This document shows positions 43,927 through 56,161 of a stretch of 64,000 nucleotides of DNA, piece after piece. Source of the DNA: Vesta saturnalis. Taxonomy: Eukaryota; Arthropoda; Insecta; Coleoptera; Lampyridae. The notes under the pieces are model-generated. The model was given only the letters and a program-made list of their open reading frames with translations, was not told the DNA's origin and searched no databases. The stretch spans positions 8,690,222 through 8,754,221 of the forward strand of contig JARFJB010000821.1 of assembly GCA_036346205.1 (NCBI GenBank), read 5' to 3'. How positions within the stretch are numbered: the first letter of the stretch is position 1; each line of letters opens with the position of its first letter. A program made the position numbers and the translations under genes.

Positions 43927-44621
43927 TGGCAAAAATGAAAAGTCTTTTAATCCTTAACAAAATGGAATGTAAATATACGCGGTGAGCCACTTAGTGAAAT
44001 TGCAATTCTTTCATTCAAAGATATGCCAATTTGGAACGTCATAGTGATCACCCTATATAAAAAATTACGAATATTGAGCAGATACTGAGTTAATTTTTCA
44101 TAAAGAATTTGAAAATGAAATTAAATATTTGAAGAAATATATTTTTTAAGCATCCTGTATAATTACAAATATTTACTACCCTATACCGGGTGGTGAATGA
44201 TCGGATGCACCATAGGAAATCAAATGGGAAATCTCTCGAATACCTGCTTCTAAATTATTTTAGGCAAAAACTCTACAAGAACTTTTATTTAAAGAATTTA
44301 ATAATTCTTTATCAGATGAAACTACTCAAAATTATGTACCATTCCTGTACAGCATTAGGACAGCAATGAAATGTCAAAATGACATGCTTCAAACGTCAAA
44401 CCATCTAAATAATCAATGAAAAAAGCAGGTTAATAAATAAAGTAGATTTAATTGTCTAAAAAATTAAACAAGACTATTTATTTGAAGAATTACTATCAAA
44501 TTTGAAAATAGTGGAACGTTGCTTCCTTTGTGTAATTGTGACAAAAATGAAAATACTACAGATGTATTAATTGCAGTTGAAAATTCTAGTATATAAATAA
44601 CAATAATAATTAGCAATTAAA
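43927..44621. other. non-coding, possible mariner terminus at about 44188
   Basis: CCCTATACCGGGTGGTGAATGA at about 44180-44201 looks like a mariner terminal repeat and could be the 3' end of the element whose transposase is at 44622-44942. Its partner was not found. The rest is AT-rich without genes. Confidence 0.4.
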
Positions 44622-44942
44622 TTATAGCAATTGCTCAAATAAGCCACCTTTTCCAAATCTATCACAAAATTCTTTTTTAACATTGGTAAGAATGAGAGGC
44701 GCTATTTTCCAGCATTCTTCGCTGATGTGTGTCTTTAAAGCCTGTAAATCTACAAACTTTTCAGAAGTGAACATTTTAGATTTTAAATGTCCCCAGAGAT
44801 AATAACCATTTGGGGTAAGATCTCCAAATCTGGAGGCCACTTAATTGCACAATTTGATCCGATTACGCAGTTATTAAAACAATTATTAATAGTCTTTAAC
44901 GTCTCGGCTGCCGTGAGCAGGGTAACCATTCATTTGTAACCA
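44622..44942 (-). pseudogene. mariner transposase C-terminal fragment fused to LINE
   Basis: Minus strand. AIWLQMNGYPAHGSRDVKDY (44945-44886) corresponds to the WFQQDGAPAH block, with the Asp changed to Asn. After a frame change it continues to DLTPNGYYLWGHLKSKMF (Asp to Asn at the third acidic position as well) and to a C-terminal EFCDRFGKGGLFEQLL with TAA near 44622. Both catalytic positions that can be seen are lost. It is fused in frame, on its N-terminal side, to LINE RT sequence. Confidence 0.8.
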
Positions 44943-47124
44943 AATTGCTCTTGCAGCAGCAGTGACATCACAGCCTTGTCGCACCCCTTGCTCAATATTA
45001 AAGTATTCACTCACACCTGCTCTCACACTAACCCATTCCCGACTAACGTTGTATACTGTGCTTATTCCGTTTATTAGACCTTTATTTACGCCATAATCAT
45101 TTAATACTTCCCACAGCTTCTCCTTATTCGCTCTGTCGTATGCGCTCTCCAGATCTACAAACACACAGTGTAGCTTCCTTTTCCACTTAAACACTTTTCG
45201 ATCATCTGCTGGAGAGCAACCATCTGATCAACACATCTTTTCCCTGGCATGAAGCCATCCTGCATATCCCAAATCTGAGTTTGTGTAGTTTCTCGTACTC
45301 TATCAATCAGTACTCTTCCAAATACTTTACCAGGTACAGTGAGCAAACCTATTCCTCTGTAGTTAATGCAATCACTCTCGTTCCCCTTACCATTATACAG
45401 TGGTACAATGATCGCGCTCTTCCAATCCCTCGGCACTTTTCCACACTTAAGGCATACATTGAATAATTCAGACAATTTTCGTATAAGCTTTGCACCTCCA
45501 TACTTTAGCATTTCACCACTGATTTCATCTACGCCTGCTCCTTTGCCGTTTTTCGAACCTTCCTACCGTTTTCTCTACCTCATTTATCCCAATATACTTC
45601 TCAGTTTCACTCACTATTCCTTCTACATTCTTCTTATTTAACGCTTCAGTCTTACTTTCCTCACTACTGTACAGCTTTCCGAAATATTCTTGCCAACATT
45701 TCCTCACTTCACAATCGTCCCATACTATTTCGTTGCTCGTATTTATCACTCCTACAGCGTTCTGTTTTGGGCCACGTTTTGTATTTTTTACCTATTTCCA
45801 GAAGAGTTTTTTGTTTCCCTTAAAATTATTCTGCATTTTCTCGCCTTCCACAACCATCACTTCCTGTTTACCTATTATCACTGCCTCCTTCACATCTTTG
45901 TTTCTTACTCTGTACACCTCGTACAATCGCTTTTTTTCAGTCCCATTTTTTGCAGCAATCATTGCTATATACTCATCTTTTTTCTTACATAGTGCCTTTT
46001 TTACCGATTGATTCCACCAAGCACATTTCTCTACCTACAGTCGCTCTTCTACTATAATTGACCACACAGTTTTTCAAGCTTATCTATGCACTTTCAATGT
46101 CAGTATCTTTTATTTATTCGTTCCACACTGTTTCATTCACATTCAACTCCTTCCTTACAGCATCAGCGTATTTCATTTTCGCACCATTATCTACTGCCCT
46201 AATTCTGGATGTTCGCAGGGCGTTTGCTTTCCTTCTCCAGACCCACATTTGCCCCAAACACACTCTCGATACAACCATATAATAGTCCGATCCACACTCC
46301 GCTCCGCGCATTACTTTTGTGTCTCTCACCAGGTTTCTAAGTCGTTCATCATACTATTAAGTCAATCATACTTTTAGATTCACCTCTTTCCATGTATTCA
46401 TATGCACATTTTTATGTTTAAACCGCGTATTACATACAAACAGGCTTCTCTCCCCACAGGTGTTTACGAGGCGTTCGCCATTACCATTGGTTCTTTGGTC
46501 TCCGAACTTTGTTAGAACACTTTCAGTATGGTCTCTGTACACCCACCCATCCGTTCATATCTCCCAACCTCATCACTCTTTTGTTTGGCTTACATAGAGG
46601 TTCTCACACCCTTAGTCTCTCTCCGTTCACCGGTGCATAGCATGCAATTAGAAGAATTCTTCGAAACTACACTTTTATTCTAACCCACATTGCCCGGGGA
46701 GATACCAATTCGTACTGTTTAACACATCTTTTCGCTCTTTTACTTACGATCATCCCAATTCCTTTTGCAACATTCACTTCAGTCTCAACTCCTGATCATA
46801 GCTCTATGCTGCCATCCTCCATCTCCATAGCATCATTTCCTTTGCACTTTGTCTCCGATACACACAGAACATCAAGCTGCCTTTCGTACATTGCATTCGC
46901 AATTTTAAATTATTTACCATGCATACCTCTAACATTCCACGTACTGACCCGCCATTCATTCCTTGCACAGTCTCAGCAACAGGACCTGTCTGTTTCGACC
47001 GTAACCACCCGTTGTAGCCAGGTCGATCCGAGGCAATTGTATTGTTCTCTTGAGTAATACCACAGCGAGCAGACCGGTTACTAGCCAAATCGTGCCCCGG
47101 ACGATGTAGCATTCGATGTAGCAT
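44943..47124 (-). pseudogene. second LINE family: endonuclease and truncated RT
   Basis: Read from 47124 down: NEWRVSTWNVRGM-like start of an AP endonuclease, with SLMFCVYRRQSAK standing for DVLCVSETKCK in a shifted frame (about 46860), and blocks LVSPRAMWVRIK, ACYAPVNGERLRVRE and RLGDMNGWVG in 46710-46550. RT follows: VWDDCEVRKCWQEYFGKLY (about 45725), LIRKLSELFNVCLKCGKVP, GNESDCINYRGIGLLTVPGK, WDMQDGFMPGKRCVDQMVAL (about 45280-45225), LHCVFVDLESAYDRANKEKL (box A) and EQGVRQGCDVT. It stops there and joins mariner sequence, so the FADD catalytic box is missing. Stops and frameshifts are frequent in the endonuclease part. It is a different family from the LINE at 32204-35152. Confidence 0.88.
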
Positions 47125-48830
47125 TCCTTACTAACGGTATCGACCTACTACCAGGCGGTTATATATCTACTACCCCGACACCTAAGGACGTAAGAAGTAG
47201 AAATATAGATCAAGCCAAGAAAGATGTAAATAATATAGGGCATGAACTTACTGTATGTATATCTAAATGTACATGTATACATGTACATTTTTTTTTACTT
47301 ACATACTCTCCAATCACATTATGTTCCAATTAGATTGTTCCCTACGTGATTTTTTGTTCTTGCGCTACTTACCGGAATTGTTGCTATTGATTCGCGCCAA
47401 AATGAATAATTTGGCCGCATTAAATAACAGCAATTTAATTGCTGTTATTTATTGCGACCAAATGATTTAATTATTTTTAATTTAGATTTCCGAGTTAGAG
47501 TTAGTTATTTGTTTATTTAACTAAAATTTATTTATTTATTTTATGAATTTGGTCTAGTTATCTATTTTTATCATTACAGCTAGTAAAACAAATTTTTACG
47601 ATAATGGTTGTTTGTGTATTGTTATAGAAAGGGGATTCATAGTATTGTAGAGAAATGTAACTGCATTGAAAACAAAACTGAATATTGAATAACCTAATTA
47701 AGAAAAAAGGTCGTACATAGGTTATATAGTATCCAATCTGTTTATGATTAGCTTACTGTCTGTTGACAGCATTAAGATTAAAATAATTTGTTAATTTTGG
47801 TTTATAATTTAGGTTCAACTTGCATATTATTGCTACTTTAAACTAATCAAACCTGTTTTATTATTGTCGTGAATTGTGATAACTTAACGTTTCTATTTTT
47901 TTAAATTTCACTTTTTTTTTAATTGAAGGGTAATAATAAATAACCATAATGACCCTGTTAGCTCTCCCGACTTTAATTGTTTACTTTTAGGATTAGTTAA
48001 CTATAATTAAGATTAAATATAGCAACAAAGGTAAAAGCTAGATTAAATTTTGAATTTGCAGTCAAGGAAAAATATACTATAAGATAATATGTACTATAAT
48101 GTTATAATTGAGCTTGAAATTAAATATATAGTACCAAAAATAAAAGTTGGATTAAGTTTTGAATTTTCAATCAAAGAAAAATGTTCAAGAACTTACCAGG
48201 TAATCTGCAAGCTGTACTTAGAATTTACACTTCCACAAAATTTTTTTTCTAATTTTACGGCTCTGCCATGTATTGTCATATTTTTTGTATTTTATATTTG
48301 TGTCAATATGCCGATAGAAAAAAAAGGGTTCTTTACTGATACCTCCTACAGGAGATTAAGCTTAACTGTAAAATGTTCCGACTTCCCGTATCTTTCGGAA
48401 TTTATGATTTAAGCACCTTAAAGTATTGTCATACAGACCTTTTTCGCCAATTTTTTAATAAGATGCATTTTTATTAGGACGTTTTTTTATTGTAGCATTC
48501 ATATTATTATATTACGTGTGCGGTCTCATATAAACCTAATCACTTTTAAACCGTTAACGTGTGTTGCCGTGATAACCTGCTTGCTTGATTACTTACGATT
48601 TTTTGTTAACATGTTATTGGTTCCGGCATTTAGATACTCAATTTGCTTCACGTCTCCGTGTTCTACTTACTTGGTTAAGATTTCGAATTTATCGCATTTA
48701 CACGCACATGTTTCACTCCCTAGATAGACAAACAAAACAAAACACAACACAAAATTTCTGCACATTTAAATGACTGATTACACTTATTGCACTGCATTTT
48801 TAATTTTGAAAAGTATAAGGTTTTAATAAC

Positions 48831-48832
<2 letters not shown>
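47125..48832. other. non-coding
   Basis: AT-rich. No recognised gene. Open stretches such as 48089-48412 have no family resemblance. Confidence 0.5.

Positions 48833-48890
<58 letters not shown>
48833..48890. repeat. (TA)n microsatellite
   Basis: About 58 bases of TA. Confidence 0.97.
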
Positions 48891-48892
<2 letters not shown>

Positions 48893-49289
48893 TTGGTTAT
48901 GGTAATTAGTTAGACTAAATTAGCACTTTAAATGATTTAGAAATCATTTATTCTTCATAGCGTACCGTATACACATCCGTACTCAACGAGCGCACATTTA
49001 ACTTTTTATTAAACATTAAAGATTCCATTGTCTATTCAAAATTATATATCTGCATCCCTACACGAATAACTTTGGAACCACGCAGAATAAGCCAATCATA
49101 GAGAAAAAGTGGATTTCTGCTTTCTGCTATACAAATCTAATACTATGGTGTGTGGAAACATCCAAGAATAGGAGCCTAAGGTACATTCTCTACGATACGA
49201 ACAGACTATCTTTATAATGCACATCAGCAGCTGTAACTTTCAAGATTAATTTTCACAAAAGCAACAAACTGAACTTCTTACAGCAGTCG
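48891..49289. other. non-coding
   Basis: Nothing recognised. It leads into the degenerate repeat field. Confidence 0.5.
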
Positions 49290-50620
49290 TACAGCATTAT
49301 CTAAAAGAACAAATTTACGTAATAAAGTAAAGCATATGAGCTAAATAAAACAAATTGAGGCAAAATTCCTACGGAGTTCGCAATAAAACAAACATAAATT
49401 AAAAAACAATTTGATACAACATTCACTAAATACATTGGTTTTCGTTAAATAACAAACTCCTACAGCATTCGCTCGCTAAAAAACAGATTGATGCAAAATT
49501 CTTACGGCGTTCCTCAAAACACAGTTTCTCAAGGCATTCAATAATGCTAAAGAACAAAAAGATGCAACATTTTTACGGTCTTCGTAAAAAGCAAATTGAT
49601 GCAAAATTATTATAGCACTCGTTAAAAACAATATTTTACAACATTCTCTGAAAAAATTTACGCAAAATTGTTACGTAATTCGTTAAAGTAAATTTCTTAC
49701 AGAAAAACAAATTGACGCAAAATTCCTACGGCGTTTGCAAAAAAAAAAAACAAATTGTTACAGTGTTCGTTAAAAAACAATTTGTTACAACATTGTCTAA
49801 AAGCATTCGTTTTTTCGTTAAACTATAAATTGGCACAAAATTCCTCCGGCGTTCGTTAGAAAACAAATTGAGACAAAATTGTTACTGTGTTCGTTAAAAA
49901 ACAATTTCTTATAGCATTCGTCAAAAATAAATTGATGCAAAATTATTATAGCATTCGTTAAAAATCAATTTTTACAGTACCCGCTAAAAAAATTTACACA
50001 AGAGATTGTCGCAAAAATCCTACGGTGTTCGCTAAAAAAAAATTGTTACAGCATTCGTTAAAAAATAATTCCTTACATTCGATGAAAGCGTTAGTTTTGC
50101 GTTAAATAACAAATTTACAAAATTCCTACGGTGTTGTTAAAAAAGAAAATGTCATTTTCACGGTATTCGTTAAAAAACAATTTCTTACAACATTCGCTGA
50201 AAACAATTTCCTACAATGTTCGATAAAAAACAAATTCTTACAGCATTCCTTAAGAAAAAATTGATCCAAAATTCCTCCGGCATTTGTTAAAAATTATATT
50301 CTTACAGTGTTCGCTAAAAAACAAAGTGATGTGGTATTCGTTAAAAACAACGGTTCCAATACTCGTTAAAAAGAATTTCGTCCAAAACAAATTGATGTAA
50401 AATTTTTTACAGCATTCGTTAGAAAATTCTTACAACAGCCGTTAAAAAGCGATATGTTATAGCATTCGTTAGGAAACAAATTGATGCAAAGTTCTTACAG
50501 CATGCGATAAACAAATCTTACTGCATTCGTTAAAAATAACTTATTACAATAGTTATTTAAATACAGATTCTTAGAGCATTTGTTAAAATATTCTTGCAGC
50601 ACTCATAAAACAAATAATTT
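49290..50620. repeat. degenerate minisatellite field, about 1.3 kb
   Basis: Two short modules alternate dozens of times with heavy variation. One resembles TTACAGCATTCGTTAAAAAA (often followed by CAA). The other resembles GATGCAAAATTCCTACGGCG (followed by TTCG). Spacing between like modules is roughly 40-60 bases and irregular. No frame is open across it. It is not a CRISPR array, since neither repeats nor spacers are constant. Confidence 0.85.
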
Positions 50621-52539
50621 TTTACAGCACCAAAATCTATGGAGAAATATAAGAAAAGAAAACATAATCATGGCATATTTTTACGTACCCAGCGAAGCGT
50701 TGCGTCATCTTATACTCTTACAAGTCAGTTCAAAAGTTAATAGATTTAATTATTATTTTCCAAATTGGGTGTTATTTATTTATTTATTTTGGATTATTGT
50801 TGGTAGTTATAAATATTAGTTCACAATTTTATGAGGGCGAAACAAATAGTTCAGTTTTTGGACGTGTATTTTCAAAAATTACTTAACGCACATCATCAAA
50901 TTCAATACGTGGTTTATATATAAAGTTCAGAAGTTTATATACCAAGTAAGCTAATATCTTGCGGTCCACGATCTCAGCTTAAAATAATTTTTCAGAGAAG
51001 CTTAGATCATGGTGACGTTCATAGGATATTTATCCTCGATTTTGAGTCTTAGTTTAGAGCAAATATAAGATATTTGAATTCAAACTTCAGCCATTTTAAG
51101 TTTTTTTACGAATTCGTCGATTTCCATAGTAGTTAGGCGGCAACCTATTTACTTTATAAGCACTATACGACGCTAGCGTGGTTTGATAGTGTAACAAGGC
51201 ACGGTGGACACTGTTCAGTTAAATGGACGTGAGTGGAAAAAGACGCAAGCTTAAGGACAGTAAACCTCGTTTTGTCACGATGCAAATAATATGAATCTAG
51301 TAGGTGCTGTTAAGATGAGGTTTACTCACCAGGTTGGGGGCTTGGTAGGGAGAATACGACAGTTTTAGCCACTTGCGCTTCTTCGTGATTAAAAATTCTC
51401 TCTTTTATTAAACGAAAACATATATAACGAGTTGGTTGAACTAAAATGTGTCCTAAATAATACTGCGTACAACAGGAGTGTTCATCGAAAAGTGGACTTC
51501 ATAACTTTCAAAATTGGTTTCTTATGATATTGATTCCCAATCTGCATAATGAGAGGCCGGTATTTCTAATCTATGACAGCCATTGTGGTTTTGAAGTAAT
51601 GAAATCAGCTGTCAACTATAATGTTACCATTTTAAAGCTGCTCCACACATAACTCACTGTCCAGTAAAAACATTGCAGTCTGCAGAGAATCCGAGCGCAT
51701 TATAATCCGCTTGGGAGGAATTCATCGTAACATTTTCATCTGTTTGCACAGCAGTATTTACACAGCATCTTCGGTTGATTGACAGAATTTGGTGTAGATT
51801 CGTTATCTACTATAACAGATCCTGTCCCAAAGTTTTCATATGTTTCTACGGACAATGTTACTACTTCAAGTGCGTCTATAAAGCTCACTGCAGCGCCTCA
51901 CATAGTAACTTCAGAGGTATAGGTGGGACCATGTTCTATATTCGAATATCTTTATCTTCAGAGTTTCGCATACGAGCGCATTATGGTCCGCCTGGGAGGA
52001 ATTCATTGCAACATTTTCATCTGCCTTAAAAATTTTAAATTTAAAAAACCATTCCCTTTTCTTCTTGGTACTTTGTGAAATTAATTTTAATCCATTTGTT
52101 TACCAGACTACACTTGGGCACATCTCAAATTAGGATTAATTCAATTATCCTTAACCATTTAAAATTTTAATTCTATTACGTTAAACCTTAGTAGTAACCA
52201 AATCTTGTACAAATTTTTGACAACTATTGACCAGTGACATAATTAGATAATCGTTCTCTACTTAGATCTTACTAACCATTCCAACTGAACTAGCTCTGCT
52301 TAATTTCCTTTTTAGACCTTTATTAGCCAATCATTATATATATCACTTCAATTCCTACTAGCTTTGCATTCTTCTCATGCCTCTATACAATACTTTTCAC
52401 TAGTATTTGTCACCTGATCAACCATTCTTAACATCTTTTGCAACCTTCTCTTATAATTCAGTGACCTTCATCAACTTTCATACTTCATTACCATGATAAT
52501 AGAAATTATTTCTGTATTATTCTAACACTCTTCTCTTTA
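50621..52539. other. non-coding, with one direct repeat pair
   Basis: No gene was recognised. GAGCGCATTATAATCCGCTT with the following GGGAGGAATTCATCGTAAC (about 51697-51746) recurs with a few changes at about 51973-52022, ending TTTTCATCTG in both. The spacing is about 280 bases. Confidence 0.5.
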
Positions 52540-52956
52540 CCATTATCAGTGGTACAATGATCTCGTTCATCCTTCCATTTTCACATTAACATTACATCAT
52601 TCGTATCCCATATCTCATTTTACTCATTTCATCTCATTCTACAGCTTTCATTTACTTTCTCATCCTACTCTTTATCTATTTTCACTCACTTTCTCTCTTT
52701 TCACTAATACTTTCTAGACTTTTCTATCTTTTTTTACCACTACTTTCATGTTTGTACTTTCTTTCACTATTCCAGCTTCAAATATTCTTGCCATTTCTCA
52801 CTTCAAATCGTCCCATACTATCTTCGTTCTACGTATTTATATCCTCAGCGTTCTTTTTGGGCACGTTTTATTTTCCAGTTTATTTCAACATTTTTTGTCT
52901 CCTAATCACACATTTTTCTTTCCAAAACATGCTTTGTTTCTTTATTCCATACTAAT
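52540..52956 (-). mobile_element. second-family LINE fragment, heavily decayed
   Basis: Parallel to 45375-45820: ACCATTAT-CAGTGGTACAATGATC matches the RT region there, and AAATATTCTTGCCA, AATCGTCCCATACTAT and CAGCGTTCT-TTTGGG-CACGTTTT follow in the same order. Many small deletions separate the two. It ends where copy 2 of the segmental duplication starts. Confidence 0.75.
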
Positions 52957-53116
52957 TCCTGCCCCATACGGATGTCCGGGAAGGCAGGGCCCAAGCGACC
53001 ACGGTCATCGAAAGCATCAACTTTCTGGTTCACTACTGCAACATCCGCGTATCAGGTCTAATCTTAATGCTATTCACCAACATCTTGAACAATTACAACC
53101 TGATATTTGTTTCTAT
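52957..53116 (+). mobile_element. LINE plus-strand arm, cut by duplication boundary
   Basis: Counterpart of 28934-29094. The first 220 bases of the arm, including the LINE 5' UTR and the satellite array before it, are absent, because the duplication begins inside the arm. Confidence 0.85.
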
Positions 53117-54758
53117 TTGAAGAAGAGTTGACTAGTGGCATCTTCTCCAGAATCATTGAGCCACGAGTTTGTTGCAAACAAATCCACAAAAACATTGGCT
53201 TTGTCTACAGAATCAGCAACTACCGATCCGTCAATAGATGTCAGGGGGGGAAATGAAGATGTTGCAAAGTTTTTACTAATGGCTTTAGCTAAAGACCAAA
53301 ATTTACGACTGTCTAAAGGGGATGTAGCTAGTTCATTACATTTTCGTTGTACGAAAAACTTTTTAGTTTAGTGATGTCACTTTTGCAGATATTTCTAGCA
53401 CCAACATATTCTACATGACTGTCGACCGATTTATTAGATTTCCATTTAATGTAATATTTATTTTTTAAAGATATTGCATAAGCACAAGCCTTATTGAACC
53501 AGGGTTGGGAACGAGAATGACCTATACGGCACTATTGCATAAGCACAAGCCTTATTGAACCAGGGTTGGGAACGAGAATGACCTATACGGCACTGTTTTT
53601 GGGAATATATAACTCCATTCCCATGAGGATGACTTCAGATACTGAAAGAGCGATGTCCGAAGAAGAGGATGGCTTAAAACAATATTCACGCCATGGAAAG
53701 GTTGCAAAGAAGTCTCGTAAATTACTCCATCGAGCTGGCTTAAAACACCGCAAGGTTCTATCGGTATTGCGAACAACAGTGGAATTAGGTACAGTAGAAA
53801 TGATTTCTATTAGACAATGGTCGGAAAGACCTAAAGTCGAAAGAACGGAAGTTTTATAAACAAGAGGGTTTGATGTGAAAGAGATCTAGAAGATGTGGAG
53901 TATGGTTAGGGTTATCAAGGATTCTTGTGGGTTCAGAAATCATTTGTGTGAGACACATGAAATAGCAAATGTTTCTGCAATACGACCAGTAGGATTTATA
54001 GTAGATGAAAACTGAAGCCAATTAGAGTTATGCACATTGAAATCGCCTACAATTGAGATATCGCAAGATGGAAACTGAGACAGGAGATAGTCTACTTTCA
54101 TACTAAGGTAATCGAAGAAGTTTTGAAAGTTACTGTCATTAGGAGACCTATTAAATGCAACAGTAGAATTTCACAAAATTAGGACCAGAATGTTTAAACC
54201 AAATCACGTCAAAATTTTTATTTTCTAAGAAAGAAATCCTCTTGCAAGTAATTCTGTCCTTGATGCAGCACACCTCCTTTATATTGAAAGTTAGAGTGAA
54301 GGTGGTATTGGGGAAATTGTAAGTCGGGTGACTCGGAGTTTTCAGAAGAGACTTGTGTTTCAGACAGAAACAAAATATCAAGTTGTAATTGTTCAAGATG
54401 TTGGTGAATAGCATTAAGATTAGACCTGATACCGCGGATGTTGCAGTAGTGAATCAGAAAGTTGATACTTTCAATGACCTGGATCGTTGGGCCCTGCCTC
54501 CCGGACATCCGAATGGGGCAGGATTTTACGTCCGAAATTTATTACCCTAGAAACTACAGCCATCTTATTTTTTAATTTGGGACTTTTAATCCGATAGGAA
54601 GACAGTGAGGGTGAGAAGGAAGAATAAGGATGAGAATAGATTAAGGATGAAGGAAAAGGTAACCGGCAGCCCTTACGAGCTCAGAAAATCGGAGACCTAA
54701 TATTAAGGAGCCCATGGTAAGTGGTGGTACCTCCCGGCTGGCATGGAGTATACATGCC
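53117..54758 (-). mobile_element. LINE minus-strand arm with endonuclease (copy 2)
   Basis: Counterpart of 29095-30752, including the 60-bp tandem doubling (about 53478-53595). The endonuclease boxes GDFNVHN and SDHCL are present. Compared with copy 1 it has extra small deletions, for example at 53876, 53954, 54266 and 54482-54496, which add frame breaks in the leader and endonuclease regions. Confidence 0.88.
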
Positions 54759-54960
54759 TACCACCTTTAACCCATGTACCAGGTGTTGTCGACGACGCTT
54801 GGGGTACGTGCAGTATGTGCTAGTAGAAAATTTTCCGAAAAAGTAAAGCAACTCAGTGCACTGTGGATAACAATACCATTACACATCACATCATTTAAGA
54901 TAATTCTGTATTAACATGCAGCAATCACATTTACAATAGAGTGTATTTAGGTTAAGTTAT

Positions 54961-55160
54961 TCTTTACAGAAAATAAAATAATTGCACTCATCTAACTGAT
55001 GGTTTCATATTTTTAGGTAAGATAAATCTAGTAGCATATACTACATGTACACAAGCGCAGTAAACTTAGAATGACGTTCTGCATCTTATTTAGGAAGAAC
55101 ACCCTTTACACAGAAGAACAATGTTTGCGACACTGTAACCTATCGTTTCACATTTTGGAA
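54961..55160. repeat. satellite units (copy 2)
   Basis: Counterpart of 30945-31165, with TAGCATATACTACATGTACA near 55032 and a shortened following unit. Confidence 0.75.
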
Positions 55161-55250
55161 AGTAAATCTCTCTTCCTCTTCTCCTCTTTCTTATCCCTCT
55201 ATCCCTTGCACCCTTCATTCCTCCATCTCCCTTGCAATCCTCCCTCGTCT

Positions 55251-55417
55251 AAACCAAACTTTTCGAAAGCACGGTGGATTGAAGGCAAAATTTCAATTGA
55301 TGAATCGATGATCCCATTATGGACAACACTGCGAAACAATATATGAAGGAAATCCAATCAGGTTTGAGTTTAAAATTGGGCCTTATGTAACAGTGATGGA
55401 TACTTGGTGTCTTTTGA

Positions 55418-55489
<72 letters not shown>

Positions 55490-56145
55490 AAGATATTTTG
55501 GGATAGGAGGAGATACTGTGTTATCTCTTATAACGACTTCTAGAATACCTCCTAATCAAGGATTAAAATTAGTTTTCGACAACTACTTTTCGTCTGTTAG
55601 CTTATTTCGGCATTTGACAACTTGTTATGTGACTGGCACTATTCGCGACAATAGAATTGAAAATGTCCACTGATGGAAAATCAAAGATGGAAAAGTTATG
55701 AAGACGACTTTAGGTCAAGTGAAAACACGGTATGTTTACTGAGATGGAACGATAATCAAGTTGTAACTTGTGCAACTAATTTGATTCAGTTGCTGAAGGA
55801 AAATGTTACAATTCGTCTAAAGGTTCAAAAGGAAAAATTGCTGTAGTTCAACCTTTACTATTTCAAAATACAATAGTGGCATGGTGTTGACAAATGGACC
55901 AGTTGGCAGCCAATTAGCGAACCAGAATGAGACGGAAATGGTGGTCCCATATTTAGTTACTTGTTGGATGTTTCAGTACCCAATTCATGGCTGTTGATGA
56001 AAAGGATATGTCCTACAGAAAAGATTATCTGACGAGTTTCCAAAGAAACCTAGCTGTCTCCTCAAAATATATGGTACACTTCGTGGATGAAAAAATAATA
56101 CAGAATCCAGTAAACGATGTTCCTTACGATGGTCGCAATCGCTAG
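55251..56145 (+). pseudogene. piggyBac transposase remnant (copy 2)
   Basis: Counterpart of 31256-32188. IDESMIP (about 55298), FDNYFSSVSLFRHL (about 55575) and the VDKWTS-like damaged third block (about 55890) are present. Here GGVD is disrupted by deletions that copy 1 lacks. In contrast, TGTIRDNRIENVH (about 55630-55671) reads through where copy 1 is frameshifted. A (TA)n tract lies at 55425-55487. Confidence 0.85.
55425..55487. repeat. (TA)n microsatellite (copy 2)
   Basis: About 62 bases of TA within the piggyBac remnant, equivalent to 31436-31498. Confidence 0.97.
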
Positions 56146-56161
56146 CCGGACTATGTAAATC

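Noticed and set aside
45281..47057. Several plus-strand open frames of 60-100 codons
   Set aside because: They are antisense to the LINE endonuclease and RT on the minus strand.
49290..50620. CRISPR-like alternation of repeats and spacers
   Set aside because: Repeats and intervals both vary in length and sequence, the setting is a eukaryotic transposon-rich region, and there are no cas genes.
53566..53859. Plus-strand open frames within the LINE endonuclease region (also 29483-29836, 32652-32969, 57272-57571)
   Set aside because: They are shadows of the minus-strand LINE coding sequence and have no independent family resemblance.
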